Origin: CAYVUV01 sp964455095
GTDB lineage: Bacteria; Desulfobacterota; Binatia; HRBIN30; CADEER01
NCBI GenBank assembly: GCA_964455095.1
Contig: CAYVUV010000069.1
Location: 62,001 to 126,000, forward strand
Direction of reading: 5' to 3'
Length of the DNA stretch: 64,000 nucleotides
The position numbers were made by a program, and so were the translations under genes. Under the pieces are notes generated by a model. It was not told where the DNA came from. It ran no database searches and worked only from the letters and a program-made list of their open reading frames with translations. Positions 8,971 through 18,308 of the stretch are shown here, piece after piece; the first letter of the stretch is position 1; each line of letters begins with the position of its first letter.

Positions 8971-9486
8971 ATGCGGTTGATGAGGCTGTTGCTGGTCTTG
9001 TGTGTCATTCCAGGGGCGGCGTATGCGGGCCAGACTCCGGTCAAGGATCCGAGCGGCAAGACGCTGGCAGTGATCGTCGATTGCTCTTCCTGCCCGGCCG
9101 GCAAGACGGGCGCGACATGCCGGGGCGGGGTGATGGAGGGGTTCCACGACGGCGCGGCGTGCGGCCAGTGCCTGCTCGATTCGAACTTCGGCTTCCGCAT
9201 CGGCTACGCGCACGACTTGCACATCGTCGGCCTGGTCAACGACGAGAACGGCAAGCCCGTGAAGAGCAAGTTCGTCAAGCTCTACCTGCCCAATACGTGG
9301 ACGGTGCGGACACGGACCGGTGACGACGGGCGTTTCCGGATAATGTTGGGCGCCACGGTGCAGCCGGCCGGCAAGCTGGTCGCGGTCGATATCGGCACGG
9401 TGACGCTGCCGTCGGGTGGCGACGCGAACGAGTATTCGCTGCTGATGCTCCCCGAGCAGTACAAGCCCTGCAAGAAAGAGAAGTAG
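8971..9486 (+). CDS. Small secreted cysteine-containing protein, unknown function
   Basis: Exported protein of 171 residues with the signal peptide MRLMRLLLVLCVIPGAAYA and predicted cleavage before GQTPV. The mature part has paired cysteines (CSSC, a single C, CGQC) that may form disulfides. The central region HIVGLVNDENGKPV, followed by TGDDGRFRI, resembles a carboxypeptidase-regulatory-like (transthyretin/CnaB-type) beta-sandwich. The start at 8971 is chosen because a GGAGG lies at the right distance and the signal peptide begins there. I do not recognise a family. Confidence 0.75.
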   Translation: MRLMRLLLVLCVIPGAAYAGQTPVKDPSGKTLAVIVDCSSCPAGKTGATCRGGVMEGFHDGAACGQCLLDSNFGFRIGYAHDLHIVGLVNDENGKPVKSKFVKLYLPNTWTVRTRTGDDGRFRIMLGATVQPAGKLVAVDIGTVTLPSGGDANEYSLLMLPEQYKPCKKEK

Positions 9487-9540
9487 GCCGCGCCCGCGGC
9501 GTTCCTTGCCTCGGCCAGCGGTTCCTCCGTAGAGTGCGGC

Positions 9541-12075
9541 ATGAACTGGCGGCGCTGGAGGCTGGGCGCGCACGTCAGCCGCCCGCGCGTTGCCCGGGCC
9601 GCCACGGCGCTGGTATTCATCCGCGCCGCCGAGGGGCTGGCGGCGTGGCTGTTCTTCAATGAGTTCTTCCTCGAGCAGGCACCGCGGCCCTTGGCGGTGC
9701 AGGCGGCATTTGTCGGCTACCTGCTGCTCGGCCTGCTGGTCGGGTTGAGTTACCGCCGCGGCCGCGTCACGGCCGGCATCATCGCCGCCGACATCGCGGC
9801 GTCGATCGCGTTGCTGGCGGTGCCGATCGCGAACTCGGGTGGCTGGGCGAGCCCGCTGGTGCTGCTCTTTCCACTCCGGGCGCTGCACTGGGAGATGGTC
9901 TTCAGCGGCCGCCTCGCGGTGCTGTACCTGCTCGCCGCCGCGGCCATGCTCGGGGCGGTGCAGCTCGCGGGAACGGTCCCGTGGTTCGCCGTCGTGCCGC
10001 TCGACTCGCTCGACGCGGCGACGGTGCGACGGGTCTTCTCGACCGCCGTGGTCGGCCTGCTGATCGGGGCGCCGGCCACGACGGCATGGCTGCATCGCGT
10101 TCTGGCGGCGTGGAAGCCGCGCCCGGCGCCGGAGCGCGGCGATCGCGAAGCGGGGTCGGCGGTAGTGGCCAACGCGCTGCTCACGGTGAGCGAAGCGGTG
10201 AGCCGGCTCACGCGCCTGGACGAAATTCTCGAACGCGTCGTGGAGATCGCCCCGCGTAGCCTGGATGTCGACTACTGCGGCATCGCCCTGTGGGAGGAGG
10301 ATACCGGACGCTATACCGGCAAGGTGGCGGCGGGCGTCGGGCCGACCATCGACCCGCGCTTTGCCGGCCTGGAGCTGGCGCCCGAGGAGGTGCCTGACTT
10401 CGAGTGGGTGCGGCGCCTCGGCCACTGTGCGGTGGTGCCGGCGGCGGAGACCCTGCACAGCGCGGCGCTCGACGTGCCGGCGGTGCTGATCTCTCCCTTG
10501 AGGAGCGGCGAGCAATTCTTCGGTGTCATGGAGTTCGCACGGCGTGGTGGACGCCCTGCTTTCACGCAGCGCGACTTCTCGATCGCCGACGGCATTGCCC
10601 GGCAGACGGCCGTGGCGCTCGAGCGGGCGCGCCTGGTGGAAGACAGCCGCCGGCTGGTGCTCGCCGTGCAGAGCACCGAGGAGTCGGTGCTGATCACCGA
10701 CGCGCGGCGCCGGATCGTCTTCGCCAACCAGGCGTTCCTGCGCATGTTCGGCTACCGCGGCGAGGAGATCATGGGCAGCGATGCGATGGACTTGGCGGGC
10801 CCGTCGCGGGCATGGATCGGGGAGCTGAGCGAGCGCATCCAGCGCCGCAGCTGGCGCGGCGAGGCGGTCGTGCACAACAAGGACGGCACGCCGATTCCCA
10901 TCATGCTCAACGCCAGCCTGATCCGCGACGACGACGAGCGCGTGCAGGGCAGCGTCGTGATCCTCGAGGACATCTCGGCGGAGAAGGCGTTTCAGGAGCA
11001 GATGCAGCGCGCCGACCGCCTCGCGGCCGTGGGCGAGACGGCGGCGGGCATCGCGCACGAGATCAACAACGCGCTGGCGGCGATCTTCGGCCAGACCGAT
11101 CCCGACAGCGAGCGCAGTGCGCCGGAGCTGCGCGCCGCGCTGGGGCGCGTCGACGGACAAGCGCGCCGCATCCAGGACATCGTGCAAGGTGTGCTCGAGT
11201 TTGCTCGGCCGCGCCCGCCGCGCGCCGAGCCGGTGGACCTCGCCGCCATTACGGCCAAGACGCTCGAGCTCATTCGCCGCGACTGCGAACGCCAGGGCGT
11301 GCGGCTGGAGACGACATGCGACAGCGACCTGCCGCGCGCGCGCATCGATCCCCAGCAAGTGCAGCAGGTGCTGCTCAATCTGTGCCGCAATGCGTTGCAG
11401 GCCATGACCAGACAGCCTGACGGCTGGTTGCGCGTCGAGGTCAGCGGCGTCGATGACCGACTGGCCGTGCGGGTGATCGACGGCGGGCCCGGCATTCCCG
11501 CCGACCTCCTGCCGCGCATCTTCGATCCATTCTTCTCGACCAAGGCCGAAGGCAGCGGCCTCGGCCTCAGCGTCAGCTACGCCATCGCGCGCGCCCACGG
11601 CGGCGATCTGCAGGTCACCAGCGAGGTCGGCCGCGGCACGACGTTCACGCTCCTGCTGCCGATCCCCGGGCCCGAGGCGGCCCCGGGGGAGGGAATCGAG
11701 CGCGTCCTGCTCGTCGACGACGATCCGGACGTCGCCGAGGCGCTGGCGGCGATGCTGGTCAAGGAAGGGTTGCAGGTGACGCGCGCCGCCACCGGGGCCG
11801 AGGCGCTCGAGATGGTGGCCGCCGACACGTGGGACGCGGTGTTTCTCGACGTCCGGCTGCCCGACCTCTCCGGCCCGGAGGTCTACGCCCGCCTGCTCGA
11901 GACGCACCCGACGCTGGCGCAGCGCGCGGTGTTCGTCACCGGCGGCGTGTGGCGCAGTGAAAGCCGACTGCGCCACGAGCTGCCCGCGACACAACCGGTG
12001 CTGGCCAAGCCCTGCACCCAGGAGCAGGTGCGCGACGTGCTCCGCCTCTTGCGCACGCAGCGCCAGGCGGCCTAG
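9541..12075 (+). CDS. Membrane-bound hybrid sensor histidine kinase with GAF, PAS and receiver domains
   Basis: Signal-transducing kinase of 844 residues. Order: about six N-terminal membrane segments (residues 20-190), a GAF domain (210-365), a PAS domain (around 375-490, with the FANQAFLRMFGY hallmark), an HisKA box with GIAHEINNALAAI and phosphoacceptor His506, an HATPase_c domain (NLCRNALQAM N-box, DGGPGIP and GSGLGLS G-boxes), and a C-terminal receiver domain with phosphoacceptor Asp770 in VFLDVRLPD. It should autophosphorylate and pass phosphate to its own receiver and then to an unlinked partner. No response regulator with an output domain is adjacent. The gene that follows 12 bp downstream encodes a membrane protein. 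Confidence 0.92.
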   Translation: MNWRRWRLGAHVSRPRVARAATALVFIRAAEGLAAWLFFNEFFLEQAPRPLAVQAAFVGYLLLGLLVGLSYRRGRVTAGIIAADIAASIALLAVPIANSGGWASPLVLLFPLRALHWEMVFSGRLAVLYLLAAAAMLGAVQLAGTVPWFAVVPLDSLDAATVRRVFSTAVVGLLIGAPATTAWLHRVLAAWKPRPAPERGDREAGSAVVANALLTVSEAVSRLTRLDEILERVVEIAPRSLDVDYCGIALWEEDTGRYTGKVAAGVGPTIDPRFAGLELAPEEVPDFEWVRRLGHCAVVPAAETLHSAALDVPAVLISPLRSGEQFFGVMEFARRGGRPAFTQRDFSIADGIARQTAVALERARLVEDSRRLVLAVQSTEESVLITDARRRIVFANQAFLRMFGYRGEEIMGSDAMDLAGPSRAWIGELSERIQRRSWRGEAVVHNKDGTPIPIMLNASLIRDDDERVQGSVVILEDISAEKAFQEQMQRADRLAAVGETAAGIAHEINNALAAIFGQTDPDSERSAPELRAALGRVDGQARRIQDIVQGVLEFARPRPPRAEPVDLAAITAKTLELIRRDCERQGVRLETTCDSDLPRARIDPQQVQQVLLNLCRNALQAMTRQPDGWLRVEVSGVDDRLAVRVIDGGPGIPADLLPRIFDPFFSTKAEGSGLGLSVSYAIARAHGGDLQVTSEVGRGTTFTLLLPIPGPEAAPGEGIERVLLVDDDPDVAEALAAMLVKEGLQVTRAATGAEALEMVAADTWDAVFLDVRLPDLSGPEVYARLLETHPTLAQRAVFVTGGVWRSESRLRHELPATQPVLAKPCTQEQVRDVLRLLRTQRQAA

Positions 12076-12087
12076 ATCGCCGGCGCG

Positions 12088-13827
12088 ATGCGTGCGAGCC
12101 CCGATGTTCCGCCACTGCGCCTGACGCGCCGCTGCGTGCTCGGCATCGTTCTGCTGGCGAGCACCCTGCTCGCTGCGTTCGGCCCCGGTCTGGCGGAGCA
12201 CGTCCGTTTCGCCGCCGATCCGTGGCACTTCAACGACGACACGCGGCAGCAAACCTGGGAGTTTCTCCGCTATCGGGATCCGGCGCTGTTCCGCCACGAC
12301 TACATCGCCGACTACTACGAGGCGGCGTTCCCGCGCGGCTACTGGCTGCTCTACCGGGCCACGGCACCGGTCCTCGACCCCAGGGCGCTGGCCAAGCTGC
12401 TGCCGTATGCGGAGCTGGCGGTCGTGACGTCGGCGTTGATGGCGACGAGCGCAACCCTCGGGGGGGCGGCCGCCGCCTGGGGGACGGGGGCGCTGTGCCT
12501 GTCTTCAGACGTGTACCTGGACAGAATGTCGGGCGGGCTGCCGCGTTCGTTTGCGTTCCCGCTCGTCGCACTGATGGCGCTCGCGCTGGTGCGCGGCCGA
12601 CCGCGCTGGTTGTGCGCCATTGCCGCGGTCGCCGCCGCCTTCTACTATCCCGCCGCCTACGTGGTGACGTTCGTCACCGGCGTCTACCTGTTGCTGATGC
12701 CGGCGGCCTGGCGCGGTGCGGCGCGCGATTGGCCGCTGTCGCGCCGCGCGGCATGGCTTGTAGGCGTGGTTGCGAGCGTCGCGCTGCTCATCCTTCCGGC
12801 AGCGATTGCGATACGGCCGTTTGGCCCCTTGCTCGGCTACGACGACGTGGCCGCGTATCCGGAGGCCGGGCCGGCCGGCCGCCTGGACGTGACCAACCTG
12901 CCAGCGGCCGGTACGTTGCGCGACAAGATCGGGCAATGTGTGGGGCGCTCACTGTTCTCCGCCGGACCGCCGTGGCACGCCCGCCTGCGCCAGGGCGCGC
13001 AGCAGCCCGTTGCGCGGGGAATCATCCTGGTGGTGCTGGGTCTCATCATCGCGCTGGGGACGGCGCAGCTGCTGGCCTCGACGGCGGGGGCTGCCCGACT
13101 GCTGCTCCTGCCGCTGGCGGGATTGACCCTCTACGGGGCGGCCCTGGTGCTGTGGCCGTTTGCGTACATCCCGACCCGCTACCTCTCCTACACCATTCCG
13201 GTGACCGTGCATGTCCTGCTCCCGACCGCCGCGGTGGCGCTGGTGGCGGGGCGGAGTCCAACCCGCAGGCGCACCACCGGCGCGGCAGCCTTCGCCGTCG
13301 CGTTGATCGCGTGCGTCGTGATCGTTGTGGGTGCGAAAGGGCCCGGGCATCAGGGGATAACCGTCAGCGTTCCGGAGACGGAGCGGCCGCTGCACGCCTT
13401 CTTGGCCGAGCTGCCGCCGGATGTGCTGATCGCGGGCTGGCCGGCGGACACCATCGACAACGTCCCGTACGTCGCGAGCCGGCGGATTCTCGCCGGCTTC
13501 GAAACGCATATGGCGTTTCACAAAGCGGTGGTGGAGGAGATGCGCCGCCGCGTCGAAGCGCTGATCGACGCCTACTTCTCCAGCCAGGCGGAGCCGCTGC
13601 GGCGTCTACAGCGCGACTTCGGCGTCACGCACCTGCTGCTGGACCGCGCCCACTTCGGCGGTGTGCGGCCGCGATACTTCGCGCCGTTCGATGTCCTTGT
13701 CGAACGCAAAGCCGCCGCCCTCGTCGGCACACCCTGGGCGCTGCGCTGGCCCGACGCGATCGTCTTCGAGACCGGCACCTTCGCCGTCGTCGCCCTCGAC
13801 AAGTTGCCGCTCACGGGTGCGCCCTAA
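12088..13827 (+). CDS. Polytopic membrane protein, possible GT-C type glycosyltransferase
   Basis: Integral membrane protein of 579 residues with about 10-11 hydrophobic segments, starting 12 bp after the kinase gene and probably co-transcribed with it. The first large loop, after transmembrane segment 1, contains HFNDDTRQQTWEFLRYRD, an acidic loop in the position where GT-C enzymes keep their catalytic acid. The C-terminal 150 residues are soluble and contain LIAGWPADTIDNVPYVASRR, similar in arrangement to other membrane proteins with a periplasmic end. The function is not certain and no family-defining motif is intact. Confidence 0.65.
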   Translation: MRASPDVPPLRLTRRCVLGIVLLASTLLAAFGPGLAEHVRFAADPWHFNDDTRQQTWEFLRYRDPALFRHDYIADYYEAAFPRGYWLLYRATAPVLDPRALAKLLPYAELAVVTSALMATSATLGGAAAAWGTGALCLSSDVYLDRMSGGLPRSFAFPLVALMALALVRGRPRWLCAIAAVAAAFYYPAAYVVTFVTGVYLLLMPAAWRGAARDWPLSRRAAWLVGVVASVALLILPAAIAIRPFGPLLGYDDVAAYPEAGPAGRLDVTNLPAAGTLRDKIGQCVGRSLFSAGPPWHARLRQGAQQPVARGIILVVLGLIIALGTAQLLASTAGAARLLLLPLAGLTLYGAALVLWPFAYIPTRYLSYTIPVTVHVLLPTAAVALVAGRSPTRRRTTGAAAFAVALIACVVIVVGAKGPGHQGITVSVPETERPLHAFLAELPPDVLIAGWPADTIDNVPYVASRRILAGFETHMAFHKAVVEEMRRRVEALIDAYFSSQAEPLRRLQRDFGVTHLLLDRAHFGGVRPRYFAPFDVLVERKAAALVGTPWALRWPDAIVFETGTFAVVALDKLPLTGAP

Positions 13828-13874
13828 CCATCGGGCAGCGCCTCTGTTCTGCCGCAGCCGCAGCCTCGGCCCGT

Positions 13875-13921
13875 GCCTCTGCCTCTCAGGGAATCCGCTC
13901 CTGCAGAAGAGAGGCAGAGGC
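13875..13921. repeat. Inverted repeat between convergent genes
   Basis: Perfect 13-bp inverted repeat GCCTCTGCCTCTC (13875-13887) / GAGAGGCAGAGGC (13909-13921) with a 21-nt spacer, and weaker pairing continuing outward. It is followed by a 12-bp direct repeat GCTGAGGTCAGA at 13938 and 13951 that runs into the tatD stop. No T-tract follows, so a terminator role is possible but not clear. Confidence 0.6.
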
Positions 13922-13957
13922 AGAGGCTGCGGCAAAGGCTGAGGTCAGATGCTGAGG

Positions 13958-14794
13958 TCAGAGGCGGGGCAGTCGGAAAATCCGCTGCGTGTTGCGGCGC
14001 GTGTGTTCGGCGACGACCTCGAGCGGCTCGTGGCGCACTTCGGCCAGGCAGGCGGCCGTCTGCGCGACGAGGGCCGGCTCGTTGCGCCGGCCGCGGTAGG
14101 GGATGGGGGCGAGGAACGGCGCGTCGGTCTCGACCAGCAGCCGGTCGGTCGGCGTGATGGCGGCCGCCTCGCGCACCTCGCCGGCGGTCTTGAAGGTGAC
14201 GATACCGCTGAAGGACAGCGCGAAGCCGAGGTCGAGAAAGCGGCGCGCGCTGTGGGCGTCGCCGGAAAAACAATGGATGACGCCGCCGACGTCGCTGGCG
14301 TGCTCATCGTGCAGGATGCGCAGCGCATCGTCATCGGCGGCGCGCAGATGGACCACGAGCGGTAGCCGGCACGCGCGCGCCATGGCGACGAAGCGGCGCA
14401 GCGCCTCCTGCTGCTGCTCGCGTGGCGAGTTGTCGTAGTAGTAGTCGAGCCCGGTCTCGCCGATCGCGACGACCTTCGGCCGGCCGGCGAGCTCGGCGAT
14501 GACGGCGAGAGTGTCGTCGTCGGCCGTCGAGGCATCGTGGGGGTGGACGCCGACGGTGGCGAAGACCTGTGGGTGCCGTTCGGCCAGCGCTACCGCGGCG
14601 TGGTTGCTCGCCAGCGGGCCGCTGGCGCCGATGGTGATCATCGCGTCGATGCCGGCCGCCGCGGCGCGCGCGAGCACGGCGTCGCGGTCCACATCGAAGA
14701 CGTCCATTTCGAGATGGCAGTGCGAGTCGATGAGCGTCTGGCCGGACGCCAGGCGCGGCAGCGCGCTGCAGTCGGCGATGGGCTCGCGGTTCAC
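13958..14794 (-). CDS. tatD: TatD-family metal-dependent hydrolase (deoxyribonuclease-type)
   Basis: TIM-barrel hydrolase of 278 residues. Metal-binding motifs are in order: DSHCHL (H25, H27), IGETGLDYY with the bridging glutamate, VVHLRAADD, VIHCFSGD and VETDAPFLAP. Family members are 3'-5' DNases or related phosphohydrolases acting in the cytoplasm in DNA repair and RNA/DNA turnover. It is the last gene of a holB-ricT-metG-tatD run, 16 bp after metG, an arrangement shared by many bacteria. Confidence 0.93.
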   Translation of the reverse strand: MNREPIADCSALPRLASGQTLIDSHCHLEMDVFDVDRDAVLARAAAAGIDAMITIGASGPLASNHAAVALAERHPQVFATVGVHPHDASTADDDTLAVIAELAGRPKVVAIGETGLDYYYDNSPREQQQEALRRFVAMARACRLPLVVHLRAADDDALRILHDEHASDVGGVIHCFSGDAHSARRFLDLGFALSFSGIVTFKTAGEVREAAAITPTDRLLVETDAPFLAPIPYRGRRNEPALVAQTAACLAEVRHEPLEVVAEHTRRNTQRIFRLPRL

Positions 14795-14810
14795 GGCGGC
14801 ACGATTGCGA

Positions 14811-16358
14811 TCAGGCCGCGGGCGCGGGTTCGGCCTCGATGCGCGGGAACATGATCACCGGCGGCTGCGTCTGGTGTCCGTCCGGCACCGCCTGGCCCCA
14901 CTGCCACGGCGCTGCGAGGCTCGCCTCCTCGGGCATCGCGAGCAGCTCGCGCAGTTGGGCGGCGGTCTCGGGCATGAACGGCTGCAACAGCACGGCGGTG
15001 ACGTAGAGTCCCTCGAGCAACTGGTGCAACACTGCGCCGGCGCGCGGCTTCGTCGCCTCCTGCTTGGCGAGCGTGAACGGCGCGGTGGTGACGATGTACT
15101 TGTTGGCGTGGTCGATGGCGCGCCACAGCCCTTCGAGGGCGCGATGGAAATGCAGCTGCTCGGTGTTGGTGGCGACCTCGCCGATGGCGGTGCGGAACGC
15201 AGTCGCGAGCTGCTCGTCGTCTTCCGTCGGTGTGCCCAGCGGCTGCACGCGGCCGGCGAAGTAGCGCTGCTGCATGGCGAGCGTGCGGCTGACGAGGTTG
15301 CCGAGATTGTTGGCGAGGTCGGCGTTGACGCGCGTGACGAACGCGTCCTCGCTGAACGTCGCGTCCTGCCCGAACGCCATCTCGCGCAGCAGGAAGTAGC
15401 GGAAGGCGTCCATGCCGTAGCGCTGCTTCATGTCGAGCGGCCGGATGACGTTGCCCAGGCTCTTGGAGATCTTGCTCGTCCCGCGCGTCCAGTAGCCGTG
15501 CACGTGCAGGCACTTGTACAGCGGCAAGCCGGCCGACATGAGCATCGTCGGCCAGAAGATGCCGTGCGGTTTGATGATGTCCTTGCCGATGAGATGCTCG
15601 GCCTGCGGCCAGAACGTCTCGAAGACATCGTCGCCGCGCTGCTTGAGCACGCTGATGTAGTTGACCAGCGCGTCGACCCACACGTAGGCGACGTAGTTGG
15701 CGTCGAACGGCAGCTCGATGCCCCAGGTCAGGCGGCTCTTGGGGCGCGAGATGCACAGGTCGCCGAGGGCTTCGCCGCGCAGCATGGCGAGGACCTCGTT
15801 GCGGTAGCGGTCGGGTTGAATGCGCTCGGGGTGCGCTTCGAGCTCTTCGACCAGCCGCGCCTGGTACTTGCTCATGCGGAAGAAATAGTTCTGCTCGTCG
15901 ACGTAGGTCGGCGCCACCAGGTGATCGGGGCACTTGCCGTCGACGAGCTCCTTCTCGGTCAGGAAGCGCTCGCAACCGGTGCAGTACAGCCCGCCGTAGC
16001 TGCTGAAGTACACGTCGCCGGCGGCGTGCATGCGGCGCAGGAAGTCCTGCACGGTGCGCACGTGGTAGTCGTCGGTGGTGCGCACGAAGTGGTCGTAGCT
16101 GATGCCGCAGGCATCCCAGGTGTCGCGGAAGATGCGGCTCATCCGGTCGGCGTGCTCTAGCGGCGGCACGCCGGCTTCGGCGGCGGCGATGGCGATCTTG
16201 TCGCCGTGCTCGTCCGTGCCGGTGCTGAACAGCGTCTGGTCGCCGCGCTGGCGGTGAGAGCGCGCCAGGGTGTCGGCCACCACCGTCGTGTAGGTGTGGC
16301 CGATGTGCGGCTCGGCGTTGATGTAATAGATCGGGGTGGTGATGTAGACGCGGCGCAT
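14811..16358 (-). CDS. metG: Methionyl-tRNA synthetase
   Basis: Class I aminoacyl-tRNA synthetase charging tRNA-Met. HIGH-type motif PHIGHTY at residues 17-23, KMSKS-type motif as KISKS in TSKISKSLG, and a zinc/knuckle region with CTGCERF and KCPDH. At 515 residues it lacks the C-terminal EMAP/dimerisation domain found in longer forms, like many minimal MetRS proteins. The start MRRVYITTPIYYINAEP at 16358 matches the family. The frame is open further upstream, but that part overlaps ricT and is rejected. It lies between ricT (32 bp upstream) and tatD. Confidence 0.97.
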   Translation of the reverse strand: MRRVYITTPIYYINAEPHIGHTYTTVVADTLARSHRQRGDQTLFSTGTDEHGDKIAIAAAEAGVPPLEHADRMSRIFRDTWDACGISYDHFVRTTDDYHVRTVQDFLRRMHAAGDVYFSSYGGLYCTGCERFLTEKELVDGKCPDHLVAPTYVDEQNYFFRMSKYQARLVEELEAHPERIQPDRYRNEVLAMLRGEALGDLCISRPKSRLTWGIELPFDANYVAYVWVDALVNYISVLKQRGDDVFETFWPQAEHLIGKDIIKPHGIFWPTMLMSAGLPLYKCLHVHGYWTRGTSKISKSLGNVIRPLDMKQRYGMDAFRYFLLREMAFGQDATFSEDAFVTRVNADLANNLGNLVSRTLAMQQRYFAGRVQPLGTPTEDDEQLATAFRTAIGEVATNTEQLHFHRALEGLWRAIDHANKYIVTTAPFTLAKQEATKPRAGAVLHQLLEGLYVTAVLLQPFMPETAAQLRELLAMPEEASLAAPWQWGQAVPDGHQTQPPVIMFPRIEAEPAPAA

Positions 16359-16390
16359 GGCAGCGGGCGAGGGTCCCGGCGCGAGCCGGG

Positions 16391-17239
16391 TCAGTCGGCT
16401 TTCTTCTCGACCAGATCTTCGAGCTGGGCCTCGACCTCGACCCCGTCCTCGTCGCGACGGATCATGACGGTTTGCTTGAGCACGTGTTGGCGCGTGACCA
16501 CGCCGTCGCCCTTGACCGAGCTCACCGACTGTCCGACGGAGGGCAGCGCGCGGCCGAGCTCGAGGTACGTGTCGTACTCGTACTTCAGGCAGCACTTCAG
16601 CCGCCCGCACATGCCGGCCAGCTTCGACGGGTTGAGCGACAGGCCTTGTTCCTTGGCCATCTTGACCGAGACGGCACTGAACTCGCGCAACCAGCTCGAG
16701 CAGCACAGCTCGCGCCCGCAGGGACCGACCCCGCCGATGACCTTGGTCTCGTCGCGGTTGCCGATCTGCTTCATCTCGATGCGCGTGTGCAGCGTCTGCG
16801 CCAGGTCGCGCACGAGGTCGCGGAAGTCCACCCGGCTCTCGGAGAAGAAGAAGAACGTGATCTTCGAGGCGTCGAAGACCGATTCGGCCTTGATGAGCTT
16901 CATGCGCAAGCGGCGCTCGCGGATGCGGTGCAGGCAGACCTGCTCGGCCTCGCGCGCCCGCTGCAGGTTGACCTGCTCGCGCCCGAGCTCGCGCTGGTCG
17001 GCCTTCTTGACCACGCGCGGCAGCGCCGCGCCGAGGTCGCGCGCCGCCACCGATCGCGGTGCGACTGCCACGGTACCGAGGTCGTGGCCGCGATCGCTCT
17101 GCACGATGACGCGGTCACCCGCCGTGAGCGGCAGCGCGCCGGCATCGTACTGGTGAATCTGTCCGGCGTAGCGGAACTGCACGCCGACGACGGAGACCGT
17201 CCGTTCCGGTGTGCTGCTACTCGTGACTTCGTCGGGCAT
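16391..17239 (-). CDS. ricT: PSP1/RicT (YaaT) family protein
   Basis: Protein of 282 residues with the PSP1 C-terminal domain and the cysteine clusters of RicT: PCGRELCCSSWL and GMCGRLKCCLKYEY. In Bacillus, RicT works with RicA and RicF in an Fe-S-containing complex affecting RNase Y and phosphorelays; the role in this lineage is unknown. The start at MPDEVTSSS (17239) is chosen because upstream codons lie inside holB. The gene is 7 bp after holB and 32 bp before metG, the usual tmk-holB-ricT-metG-tatD order with tmk missing. Confidence 0.92.
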   Translation of the reverse strand: MPDEVTSSSTPERTVSVVGVQFRYAGQIHQYDAGALPLTAGDRVIVQSDRGHDLGTVAVAPRSVAARDLGAALPRVVKKADQRELGREQVNLQRAREAEQVCLHRIRERRLRMKLIKAESVFDASKITFFFFSESRVDFRDLVRDLAQTLHTRIEMKQIGNRDETKVIGGVGPCGRELCCSSWLREFSAVSVKMAKEQGLSLNPSKLAGMCGRLKCCLKYEYDTYLELGRALPSVGQSVSSVKGDGVVTRQHVLKQTVMIRRDEDGVEVEAQLEDLVEKKAD

Positions 17240-17246
17240 CGGGGTC

Positions 17247-18176
17247 TCAGCAGCGGGCCAGACGCAGGGCGAGGGCCTCGGCCAGCAACGGCCGGTTCGG
17301 GTTGCGCCGCCGCAGGGTGCGCAGTGCCTCGGCGACGATGTCGGCGCCGCGTACGGCGGCAGGGGCATCGAGTGCCGCCGTTGACGGTCCGGCGATGGCG
17401 CGCACCGCCTGGTCCCGGTACCACCCCAGCAGTCCTTCGAGCCGCACGACCATTTCGTGCTCGGATTTTCCCAGTGCTTTGCTCATCGCGACGACGGAAC
17501 CATATCGGCCGGGGTCGAGGTCCGCAAGCAAACCGACCAGCGCCGCGCGCTCGCTGTCCTGCCAAACCCCGCGCCCCCGCAGCGCCAGCCCGGGACTGCC
17601 GTCAGCCTGCGCGGCAAGCGCACCGGCTTCTTCGCCGTCGATGCCATTTTGCTCGAGCACCGCGCGCACGTCTTCCGGCGCCAACGGTTGAAACAACACG
17701 CGCTGACAGCGCGAGCGCACGGTCGACAGCAACTGGCCGGGGCTGGCGGTGACGAGGATGACGAGCGCTGGCCCGGGCGGCTCTTCGAGCGTCTTGAGCA
17801 ACGCGTTCTGCGACGCAATCGACAAGCGGTCGGCGTCGTCGACAATCGCCATCTTGCGCGGCGCGGCGACGGATCGCATGCCGGCGAAGCGCTTGAGCTG
17901 CCGCACCAGGTCGACGGGGATTTCTTTTTTACCAGTCGGCAGCCCGAGCAGATGCAGATCGGGATGCGAGGCCGCAGCGACCTGCATGCACCCGGCGCAC
18001 TCGCCACAAGGCCGCGCCGTCCCGGTGCAGGCGATGTACGCGACCAGTTCAAGAGCAGCGCGCGCCTTGCCGATCCCGGCCGGGCCGGTGAAAATCAACG
18101 CATGCGGCAGCCGGTCGCGGTCGAACGCTTCAGTGAGGCGCTGCAGAACGCGAGCGTGTCCGATCAGTGGGAGCAT
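17247..18176 (-). CDS. holB: DNA polymerase III delta-prime subunit
   Basis: Clamp-loader subunit of 309 residues, AAA+ fold. Walker A-like GPAGIGKAR near residue 31, a four-cysteine zinc module (CTGTARPCGECAGC), Walker B-like KMAIVDDADRLS, and the sensor region TLEEPPGPALVILVT with the arginine-finger-like STVRSRCQ. It helps load the beta clamp at replication forks. The start MLPLIGHARVLQRL at 18176 is the family N-terminus. In many bacteria tmk sits immediately upstream; here only a tail-end fragment of a tmk-like gene remains there. Confidence 0.93.
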   Translation of the reverse strand: MLPLIGHARVLQRLTEAFDRDRLPHALIFTGPAGIGKARAALELVAYIACTGTARPCGECAGCMQVAAASHPDLHLLGLPTGKKEIPVDLVRQLKRFAGMRSVAAPRKMAIVDDADRLSIASQNALLKTLEEPPGPALVILVTASPGQLLSTVRSRCQRVLFQPLAPEDVRAVLEQNGIDGEEAGALAAQADGSPGLALRGRGVWQDSERAALVGLLADLDPGRYGSVVAMSKALGKSEHEMVVRLEGLLGWYRDQAVRAIAGPSTAALDAPAAVRGADIVAEALRTLRRRNPNRPLLAEALALRLARC

Positions 18177-18187
18177 CGCCGCGCAGC

Positions 18188-18285
18188 TTAGCGCAAGCGG
18201 GTGGCGGCGGTCACCCCCGCCGCGCGGCGCAAGGTGGTGATGGCATCCATGATCTGGCGATGCACGTCGCCCTTGTCGTTCCACA
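18188..18285 (-). pseudogene. Remnant of the 3' end of a tmk-like gene
   Basis: The minus strand reads DKGDVHRQIMDAITTL and closes at the stop at 18188. This matches the C-terminus of the intact thymidylate kinase at 38763-39404 (KDDVHRQILDAITACL). At DNA level the two share a run such as GATCTGGCGATGCACGTCG, and the match begins at the SKDDV position and runs to the tail. The rest of tmk is absent. It sits directly upstream of holB, where tmk is expected, and abuts a transposase remnant on the other strand. Confidence 0.7.
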
Positions 18286-18308
18286 AGGTATCTCTGTAGG
18301 CGGCCGCG

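Noticed and set aside
8845..12297. Very long open frame on the minus strand across the histidine kinase gene
   Set aside because: It is antisense to a clear multidomain kinase and its translation lacks domain-like features. In GC-rich DNA such long antisense frames are expected.
16359..16706. N-terminal extension of methionyl-tRNA synthetase
   Set aside because: The open frame upstream overlaps ricT and does not resemble MetRS. The family N-terminus begins at 16358.
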